Assembly: GCA_017382775.1 (NCBI GenBank)
Contig: JAFNZQ010000283.1
Location: 1 to 5,772, forward strand
Source of the DNA: Spirochaetaceae bacterium
GTDB taxonomy: Bacteria > Spirochaetota > Spirochaetia > Treponematales > Treponemataceae
DNA: 5,772 bases
Direction of reading: 5' to 3'
The position numbers and the translations under genes were made by a program. Below are positions 1-5,772 of the stretch, piece after piece. Under the pieces are notes generated by a model. It was not told the DNA's origin and did not search any database. It saw only the letters and a program-made list of their open reading frames with translations. Numbering within the stretch: position 1 is the first letter of the stretch; each line of letters begins with the position of its first letter.

Positions 1-254
1 AAGGTCGATCCCCGCGATGGCGGCAACGTTTTCTACCGTATCAACCGTCGTCGCGCGGAGAAGTTCACGGTACTTGGGAAGGAAGGCATCACCCTCTTCA
101 AGATACTTTGCGTAGAGTCCTCGAGGAAACGTAATTCCACATCGTTGCGACAAAGGGCTATTTTCTTTTCGGCTGCCAATTCAGCTTCTTCAACCACCTT
201 ATCGGCTTCATTTTCCACGGAAATAAGATGGCGGATTACATCTTTATCTGTCAT
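1..254 (-). CDS. Small helical protein, possibly V-type ATPase stator-like; apparent frameshift, runs off the left edge
   Basis: It begins with ATG at 254-252, only three bases after the secG stop, with a weak GAG-type ribosome site inside the end of secG. The first 42 or so residues (MTDKDVIRHL..., then VENEADKVVEEAELAAEKKIA) form a charged, Ala/Glu-rich amphipathic helix like small V/A-type ATPase stator (G/H-like) proteins or the accessory proteins encoded near spirochaete V-ATPase genes. That frame degenerates into Ser/Arg-rich sequence and stops at 35-33. From about 129 the -1 frame becomes protein-like (RGLYAKYLEEGDAF, then PKYRELLRATTVDTVENVAA) and stays open to position 1. One missing base in the TTTCC run (130-125) would join the two into a single protein. 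This could be a sequencing or assembly error or a real mutation. The family assignment is tentative. Confidence 0.6.
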
Positions 255-257
255 GGG

Positions 258-716
258 CTACTCTACGTTTTCGGTCGTTTCAACGGCTTTCGAGGTCTCG
301 CTTTCGGCGGAATCGGTGATTACCGTACCGCCGGCGTTGAATACGTCATCGTTGGACACAGAAGGTCCGGCGACTTCGTAATCGGCTTCTTCGCCGTCCA
401 AAGAGGGTTCTTCTTTCCACCATTCCCCGGAGGTTTCTTCTTCCTGTTGGGCTTCAATTACGGATTCCAAGTCGGCCACGTTAGGCGCTTTATTCAAAAG
501 GGCCAAGGAAAAGGCACACACGAAAAACAATCCTACCAAAATTCCGGTGGTACGGGTTAAAATATTTCCGGACTTTGCACCGAAGGCTTGACTTCCGGCA
601 CCGCCCATCATTCCGGCCATTCCGGCACCCTCTTCACGCTGAACCAAAACCAAAAGAACAAGCAAAACACAGATGATGACAAACACCACCAACAAAACCA
701 CACTTATTGCAGACAT
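258..716 (-). CDS. secG: Preprotein translocase subunit SecG
   Basis: This is the small membrane subunit of the SecYEG channel, which helps SecA-driven export of proteins across the inner membrane. The 152-residue product shows the SecG pattern: a first membrane helix (about 4-25), VQREEG followed by a Gly/Met/Ala-rich loop (26-46), the signature AFGAKSGNILTRTT (44-57), and a second helix (about 58-75). SecG is usually about 75-110 residues. The excess here is an acidic, low-complexity tail (about 78-152, many Glu and Asp, with a WWKEEP patch near 99), probably an added hydrophilic segment. The start is supported by GGAG five bases upstream and by a good promoter. The next gene starts three bases after the TAG stop, so the two are probably co-transcribed and translationally coupled. 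The sequence resembles treponemal SecG as recalled. Confidence 0.95.
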   Translation of the reverse strand: MSAISVVLLVVFVIICVLLVLLVLVQREEGAGMAGMMGGAGSQAFGAKSGNILTRTTGILVGLFFVCAFSLALLNKAPNVADLESVIEAQQEEETSGEWWKEEPSLDGEEADYEVAGPSVSNDDVFNAGGTVITDSAESETSKAVETTENVE

Positions 717-721
717 AAAAT

Positions 722-725
722 CTCC
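722..725 (-). promoter_or_regulatory. Ribosome binding site of secG
   Basis: GGAG (725-722) sits five bases before the ATG at 716-714. It supports this start for secG, which also places the first membrane helix right after the initiator as expected for SecG. Confidence 0.8.
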
Positions 726-746
726 AGACTAAAAATTTGCATATGT

Positions 747-775
747 ATTATAACACATTTCTTTTTTTTTTGCAA
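747..775 (-). promoter_or_regulatory. Sigma-70-type promoter of secG with extended -10
   Basis: On the minus strand, TTGCAA (775-770, four of six matches to TTGACA) is followed after exactly 17 bp by a perfect TATAAT (752-747). TG one base upstream of the -10 (755-754) makes it an extended -10. The spacer is largely an A run. Transcription should begin near 740, giving a leader of about 24 bases before the secG ATG. It lies just downstream of the terminator, so secG and the following gene have their own transcription start. Confidence 0.8.
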
Positions 776-780
776 GGGGA

Positions 781-833
781 TTTTTTAAAATAGCCGTTTT
801 TTTTGCTCTTTTTTGCGGTTTTATTAATTTTTT
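781..833 (-). promoter_or_regulatory. Phased A-tracts upstream of the secG promoter (possible curved DNA or UP-like element)
   Basis: This spacer between terminator and promoter has A runs (minus strand) centred near 830, 820, 811 and 800, that is, every 9-11 bp, plus another at 781-786. Such helically phased A-tracts bend DNA, and A-rich DNA just upstream of a -35 box can bind the alpha subunit of RNA polymerase. The tracts are directly visible. Their role in secG expression is inference, and general AT richness of a spirochaete intergenic region could also explain them. No gene or RNA is seen in the rest of 717-890. Confidence 0.4.
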
Positions 834-837
834 CATC

Positions 838-875
838 AAAAAACTCCGGGAAAAGCCGGAATAGCCTTTCCCGGA
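838..875 (-). terminator. Rho-independent terminator of the giant gene
   Basis: On the minus strand, 15 bases after the TGA stop, a 12-bp stem forms from 875-864 (TCCGGGAAAGGC) and 856-845 (GCTTTTCCCGGA). It has one G-U pair and a 7-base loop at 863-857. A single G separates the stem from six Ts (843-838). The stem is GC-rich at its base, and the T run sits where an intrinsic terminator needs it. It should insulate the secG operon from read-through of the giant gene. Confidence 0.9.
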
Positions 876-890
876 TGCAAAATTCGTAAA

Positions 891-3800
891 TCAGAATACA
901 ATATCCACGGAATAATTGTTCACGCCCCCGGTACCGTCACCGAAAAAGCTTCGATTGATGGTAATTGTTCCCGACTTTGCTCTGTTGGGATTATACTCCA
1001 AGCCGCGAAAAATACTTTTCTCGTTACTTGGTGTGAAAAGAAGGCATCCATCGCTTCCGCCAATCCTTCCGGATCTCTCTACTTTAACGCGGGGAAAATT
1101 ATTTGATGCATGCATGTTGATATTATCGGTTGTGCAGGATACGGTTTTTCCGACAACTTGGGGGTCGTAGTTATATGCACTAAAATTTCGGTCTTTCCCC
1201 CAATTATATACGCATCCCAGAAAATCCTTATTAATAGCAGGTTCCAGCTTTTGCATCTTTTTTAATGTTTCAGGGGAAACAGGTCCGGCATATTCCGCAA
1301 ACTTCGGTATATTCCCATTCTTTTCAATGGGACTGTTTACCACCCTCAATCCTTTGGTTGTTTCGTCTCCTCCCTCAATATTGTGGAACGAGTAGATGTA
1401 ATCGTAGGTTCCGTCTGCAATTGCACCGTTAGTCGCCATTTTGGTTGGATCCGGCATTGTGGAACAAGCTCCTATGATTTCTAAACCGTGTTTTGGACTG
1501 TATTTTATGGTACCGGCTTTCAAGCGTCCGCCCTGAGTCACCATATTTTCAATCATTACGAAGTTGGTATTTCCGTTCATGGCCAATCCCACAGTTCCCA
1601 CACGTACCCCTTTTGCATCGTAGATATTGCAATATGCCTTATGATCATGCAGATTACTCCAAACGCCCCCCTGCTCAATCCCTTTTAAGGTCATGAGATA
1701 GGGGTTGGCGTTAATGGGATTTCCCCTTCTGTAATTATCAACAATCTTTTTGGAAATTTCCAACATGGAACCGAAATCCTTGTGGCCTGTATTGTTTCTG
1801 TATTCGTCATAATCCCTGAAAAAGCCTTCGGGATCGTCCCTGTAATCGGTGAATACGCCTAAAAGCATTCCCAGGGAGGCATAGTAGAGATTTCCGCAAT
1901 CTTCCAAGGATGGAGCCCTGAAATGTCTGTCCACCACTTTTTTTATGTAGGTATCCATCTTATTGGCAATGAGGCATTTCCCCTCTTCATCATACAGAGA
2001 GTGGAAGCCGTCGTATTCAATACCGTAGACGCCGTTGCTCTGTTTGTAAAGTTTCCAATAGTCCGCAGAAGAATCGTATTCCATAGCGGAGATTGCCGAC
2101 AGAGCCAAAAGGTCGCCCGTGCGATAGGCTTCCATCTCGGCCTCCAACAGGCCACTTGCTTGGATATTTTGTCCGTCATCCACCATTTTTGCAGCCATGG
2201 CGGCATGACCGGAAACGGCTCGAATGGTTTCACGATAATTGTCCTCTTGGTCTATGAACAAACCGTCGCGGTAGGCTTCGTGGCCCAAAACAATGGCATC
2301 TTTCATGGCATCACCGGAACTGTTCATTTCAATGAGACGACCGTTATCGGTGGAAGTGGTTTTCGCAATGGCGGATGCATCATCCACAAATGAAAGCAAA
2401 TCCTTTCCCGTGGCAAGACGGGTGGACAAGGCTTCTTGAGTCGCATCGCCGTAGTAGTATGCATTACGCACCGCAGTGCCTTTTTCTGCACCCTGGGCTG
2501 CGGCATATGCCTCCAACTGAATGCCTTGTATTGCCCGTTTTCCCACATTATACAGGTCGTAACCAAGGTTGATTCCCCCTGACCCGATGGTTCCGGTAAC
2601 CCCATTTGCCGTAATGCTTAACTCAAAAAGACCGGTTCCCATGAATTGTTGCGCATTGGCCAGTAAACCGGAATTAACCTGTCCCGTGGCATTCGTGTTT
2701 GCATCGACGGTGGCGATTAAATCCAAGGCTGCACCCAAATTTGCCAAATTCAAAGTGATTCCACCCATGTTTTCCCAGGCAACGGCCGCATCACCGTTGG
2801 CATCCAAAACATGGCTGCCGAAACGGATTGCTTCCGTGGTGGCTTTTTCGGCGATGCTCACTCCGCTTGTCAGAAATTTATTGGTCTTCAAAGAATCTGT
2901 GAGAGGCGATACAAAGTCCATTACTGCTCCTCCCGCAACACCTGCCCATCCGCTGAATGTTCCCAAGGAGTTATTCAATCCATCCCAATCCATCCATTGG
3001 GACGTTCCCAGTGCTTCAAAATTCATGTTATTCACGAAACTTGTGGCAACGTGTTGTGTCGCACTTACGGCGGAGGAAATTCCTGCTGATGCCAAATGGC
3101 CTTTCACGCCACCCAAGGATGCTTCCAATGCAGCCACGGGACCGGTGAGTTGACCAAGTCCCATGGACAAAGCGGATGCTATGAGTTTCTTTCCCAGATT
3201 CCCCGCAACCTCTCCAATGCTTTTGTATCCGCCCACCAAATCTTGGGTGACAAAGAGAAGATCGGAAATCACGGGAGAAAACATTCCCAGGACCTGACCG
3301 GCACCCGGGATTACACCCAATGCCACAGAAGTTGCCATTTCCACAACTGAACGCATTGTGGGTGCTTTAATCGCACTTCCGGTGTCATCCCAAATGCGAA
3401 CATCGTGGACGGCCTTTCCGCTTTCTGCCACTCCCAAGGAATGCATTAGGTCGTTCCAGGCAAAATCGATGGAGTATTTTCCCTTTTGTCCGGAACCCTT
3501 GTCTTTTATGAAATCCGCCTTTTTGTCACCTCGCCTGGGATTTCCGCCATAGTTGATTTCTCCCTCTTCGCCCACATGGCGTTCAAAGGCACCGTTTTCA
3601 CCGAAAATGTCTTCGGAAAAGTTTTCCAGTTCATTTAAGGCTGCGGAAATCATTGTTTGGATAGCCTCCACATCGCCGGTGTTCAGAAGACCATGGCGAA
3701 TTATTTCGTCGGAAACGAACTTATCCACTTGGAAATTTTCGTAAAGATGGACGGTTTGCACTTCCTCGATGGCACCGGTGGCCAAGGTGGCATCCACAAC

Positions 3801-5772
3801 TACTCGACGACGAATCCCAGTGCTATCCACTGTGTAGCCGCCGTCATAGGCAAGTTCCTTTTCTTCGGCCAACATTTCTGCGTTATACAGAGCCAGTCTA
3901 TCCAAAATGTCTTTTTCCACATTGCGAATTGTTTCTTCCGCTTGAAGAGCCGCGAATTTTGCACTGTCTGCCATAATTCTTTCAGTCAATAAATCGCTTT
4001 CGGCTTTTGGAGAAAATTTTGTTCTTCCCAAGGTGGATTTTCCCGAGGCAACAAAGGTTGCGGTGGGTCCGGATAGGGAATTATCCCACAAAGCAAGGAT
4101 TTGGGAAAAGTCCTCGCCGTCTAAAATGTCCTTTACGATTTCCTCTCCGGTGAGGGTGTTTGCCATAACAAATGTTTCATCCATGTTGAGTAAGGCGGCG
4201 ATTTCTCCTTCCGGATTGTAAACTTCGATTAGGGTTTCGTTAAGGGCATTTGCGTATTGGGCATCTGTCCAAATTTGTCGTTCTTCCGCAAAGGTGGCAA
4301 TCTTTTCATCCCAACGGGATTGGCCATCTTCGTATCGGCGGGAAAAATCCCGTCGCCATTGGGCATATTCCTCGTTGAAGGTGTTTTCCCAACGCAGCCA
4401 CTGCTCTTCGCCGGCCACAATCACCTGATTAAGGGCGGTTTCCGCAGCGGTGAAATCGTCGTAGAATTCTTCCAACATTAAGTCCATTCGGGCATTGTGG
4501 GATGCCAGCTGTCGATTAAGGCTTAAATTCAAAAGTTGCAGGGAAGCGTTAATGTGGGCAGAGATTTCGGTTCCGGCGTAATCCTCCAAGGATCTGCCAT
4601 CGGCGGTGTATTTTCCTGCCACAGCGGAATGTAAATCATAAAGGGATGCGTAAAATTCCTTTTCGCTCCATGTTCCAAAGGATGATTGGGCAATGGCGGT
4701 TAAATCGGAAGTCAGTCGTGAAAGGCTTTCTTCACCATAAAGGTCGCCACTGATTTCTTCCAACATAAGTTTTGCGTTTTCCCGAATCTCCTGGGTTACA
4801 TCCTCGTCGGAAAAATTCTTTGCGGCGACTTTAAGGTTCCTTTCCCCAATTTCGTCCACCGAAAGAGCCGAAGCAAGGATTTCGTCAAAAACCATTGCGG
4901 CTTCTCCGGATTGTGCGGACATTTGGGCGATTTTTTCTCCCAAGACATCGGTTGCTTCATCTTGCTTGTCTTGAAGGAATTGACACAGAGTCTTCATTGC
5001 GTAAATCGTTCCCCCGGTTTGTCCTGCCCCACTTTCCGTAAAGGCTTGCGGGGAAAAGGTTTCCCGCAACAATTCCGAGGTGATTTCACTGTTTCCCATC
5101 AATTGGGAATTTTTGAGAATTTCCTCAACGGAGATTAAAAAGTTTTCATAGGATAATTCCTCGTCGGTGTATCCGTAATAAAGCTGCAATAATTGATTTT
5201 CTTCCAAGTAAACGGTGCGTTTTTCCAGCCATTCCGAATATTTGCTTGCACCATTAAGGTCCGCGATTTGGCTTGATTGTCCCTTTTCCTTGGCGATTAT
5301 GAAATTCACAGCCGGTTTTAATGCATTGGCTTTGAATAACTCCACGCCACCTGCCGTAAACATGGCTCCGGCGGAAGCGGCCAAGGAAATTGACAGGGGC
5401 GGCACCAGGATGGCAGCCACGGAAGCGGCACTTAAAGCGGCTCCGGCTATCATAAACCCCGTACCTAAACTTTTATGGCTATCGTATTTTTCATCCACAT
5501 AATCCGCTGTTTCGGAAAGAGCCCTTTCGGTGACACATAACTCACCCTTTTCGCTCAAACGTAAATTTTGCAACACCGTATCTTTAAACAAGAAGAATTT
5601 ACCCAAATTGTCCCGTCCCTCTTGGGTGGACACAATGTCAGCATAAGTTTCTTCCATGACTTTCACGTATTCACGATTGAATTCTGACTGTATGTTCACA
5701 TTGTGGAAATTTTCCAAGTCGTAACTGCCCAAAATGGCCGAAACGCCTTCGGGACAAGGCAAATATTGCTCA
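891..5772 (-). CDS. C-terminal part of a giant modular spirochaete protein (TIGR04388-like), YkuD-like C-terminal domain
   Basis: The frame is open to the right edge, so the start is missing; 1626 residues are visible, ending in TGA. A TTG at 5762-5760 is only an internal Leu codon. Counting from the first full codon (5771-5769), I see: an acidic helical region (1-100); an Ala/Gly-rich hydrophobic stretch (about 103-148); a long acidic helical region with spaced tryptophans (W458, W461, W472, W487, W501); a conserved-looking block, KYSIDFAW (765-772) and RIWDD (around W794); a second hydrophobic Ala/Gly-rich stretch (806-916); an HEAYRDG block (from H1164, with H1189 following); and a C-terminal domain with H1554 and SDGC (1573-1576). 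The order hydrophobic core, HEAYRDG block, variable tip resembles very long treponemal and leptospiral proteins (TIGR04388-like), recalled and not searched. The size and layout suggest an exported or surface protein, which is inference because the N-terminus is not visible. The catalytic role of the tip is unproven. The gene is followed after 15 bp by its own terminator. Confidence 0.85.
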   Translation of the reverse strand, partial: EQYLPCPEGVSAILGSYDLENFHNVNIQSEFNREYVKVMEETYADIVSTQEGRDNLGKFFLFKDTVLQNLRLSEKGELCVTERALSETADYVDEKYDSHKSLGTGFMIAGAALSAASVAAILVPPLSISLAASAGAMFTAGGVELFKANALKPAVNFIIAKEKGQSSQIADLNGASKYSEWLEKRTVYLEENQLLQLYYGYTDEELSYENFLISVEEILKNSQLMGNSEITSELLRETFSPQAFTESGAGQTGGTIYAMKTLCQFLQDKQDEATDVLGEKIAQMSAQSGEAAMVFDEILASALSVDEIGERNLKVAAKNFSDEDVTQEIRENAKLMLEEISGDLYGEESLSRLTSDLTAIAQSSFGTWSEKEFYASLYDLHSAVAGKYTADGRSLEDYAGTEISAHINASLQLLNLSLNRQLASHNARMDLMLEEFYDDFTAAETALNQVIVAGEEQWLRWENTFNEEYAQWRRDFSRRYEDGQSRWDEKIATFAEERQIWTDAQYANALNETLIEVYNPEGEIAALLNMDETFVMANTLTGEEIVKDILDGEDFSQILALWDNSLSGPTATFVASGKSTLGRTKFSPKAESDLLTERIMADSAKFAALQAEETIRNVEKDILDRLALYNAEMLAEEKELAYDGGYTVDSTGIRRRVVVDATLATGAIEEVQTVHLYENFQVDKFVSDEIIRHGLLNTGDVEAIQTMISAALNELENFSEDIFGENGAFERHVGEEGEINYGGNPRRGDKKADFIKDKGSGQKGKYSIDFAWNDLMHSLGVAESGKAVHDVRIWDDTGSAIKAPTMRSVVEMATSVALGVIPGAGQVLGMFSPVISDLLFVTQDLVGGYKSIGEVAGNLGKKLIASALSMGLGQLTGPVAALEASLGGVKGHLASAGISSAVSATQHVATSFVNNMNFEALGTSQWMDWDGLNNSLGTFSGWAGVAGGAVMDFVSPLTDSLKTNKFLTSGVSIAEKATTEAIRFGSHVLDANGDAAVAWENMGGITLNLANLGAALDLIATVDANTNATGQVNSGLLANAQQFMGTGLFELSITANGVTGTIGSGGINLGYDLYNVGKRAIQGIQLEAYAAAQGAEKGTAVRNAYYYGDATQEALSTRLATGKDLLSFVDDASAIAKTTSTDNGRLIEMNSSGDAMKDAIVLGHEAYRDGLFIDQEDNYRETIRAVSGHAAMAAKMVDDGQNIQASGLLEAEMEAYRTGDLLALSAISAMEYDSSADYWKLYKQSNGVYGIEYDGFHSLYDEEGKCLIANKMDTYIKKVVDRHFRAPSLEDCGNLYYASLGMLLGVFTDYRDDPEGFFRDYDEYRNNTGHKDFGSMLEISKKIVDNYRRGNPINANPYLMTLKGIEQGGVWSNLHDHKAYCNIYDAKGVRVGTVGLAMNGNTNFVMIENMVTQGGRLKAGTIKYSPKHGLEIIGACSTMPDPTKMATNGAIADGTYDYIYSFHNIEGGDETTKGLRVVNSPIEKNGNIPKFAEYAGPVSPETLKKMQKLEPAINKDFLGCVYNWGKDRNFSAYNYDPQVVGKTVSCTTDNINMHASNNFPRVKVERSGRIGGSDGCLLFTPSNEKSIFRGLEYNPNRAKSGTITINRSFFGDGTGGVNNYSVDIVF

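Noticed and set aside
124..131. Programmed -1 ribosomal frameshift site
   Set aside because: The local sequence CGT-TTC-CTC does not form a slippery heptamer in the correct phase, and I see no obvious downstream hairpin; a lost base is simpler.
228..560. Plus-strand open frame of 110 residues opposite secG
   Set aside because: Overlaps the well-supported secG on the other strand and is rich in Gly/Phe runs arising from antisense Pro/Glu codons.
717..890. Small RNA or extra small gene in the intergenic space
   Set aside because: The only strong hairpin is the terminator of the giant gene, and the rest is A/T runs plus the secG promoter; no separate promoter-terminator pair or coding frame is visible.
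1923..2393. Plus-strand open frame of 156 residues opposite the HEAYRDG block
   Set aside because: Antisense to the giant gene, with no family features, promoter or ribosome site seen.
2569..3153. Plus-strand open frame of 194 residues opposite the giant gene
   Set aside because: It lies wholly antisense to a convincing protein, has low-complexity Pro/Ala/Ser-rich composition, no ribosome site, and no recognisable domain; it is a by-product of few antisense stops in the Ala/Gly-rich region.
5760..5762. TTG as the start codon of the giant gene
   Set aside because: The frame stays open to the window edge (Glu, Gln, Tyr codons precede it), there is no ribosome site visible and no signal peptide follows; it is an internal Leu codon of a truncated gene.

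Overview
The window reads as a piece of a spirochaete chromosome, most likely from Treponema or a close relative. The clearest sign is the SecG protein, whose second half (AFGAKSGNILTRTTGIL..., then a second membrane helix) and general look match treponemal SecG as I remember it. The giant open reading frame resembles the very long spirochaete proteins grouped under TIGR04388-like models. No database search was possible, so both assignments rest on recalled family features. All supported genes lie on the minus strand, so transcription runs from the right edge towards the left.

Layout in transcription order: (1) Positions 5772-891 hold the C-terminal 1626 residues of one giant protein whose start lies outside the window. 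It contains two Ala/Gly-rich hydrophobic stretches, a Trp-studded helical region, a block with an HEAYRDG motif, and a C-terminal domain with a His...SDGC signature like that of YkuD-type L,D-transpeptidase folds. (2) A strong rho-independent terminator (875-838) ends this unit. (3) An AT-rich spacer carries roughly helically phased A-tracts and then an extended -10 promoter (TTGCAA, 17 bp, TATAAT). (4) secG (716-258) encodes the small SecYEG translocon subunit, here with a long acidic tail. (5) Three bases after the secG stop begins a small gene for a charged helical protein, possibly a V-type ATPase stator-like or associated protein. Its reading frame is broken by an apparent single-base loss near 126-129, and it runs off the left edge.

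The terminator and promoter split the window into two independent units: an accessory-looking giant protein gene, and a housekeeping secG operon. The giant protein is the most unusual item. It looks like a modular secreted or surface protein with a possibly enzymatic C-terminal tip, but there is no immunity-type gene behind it.
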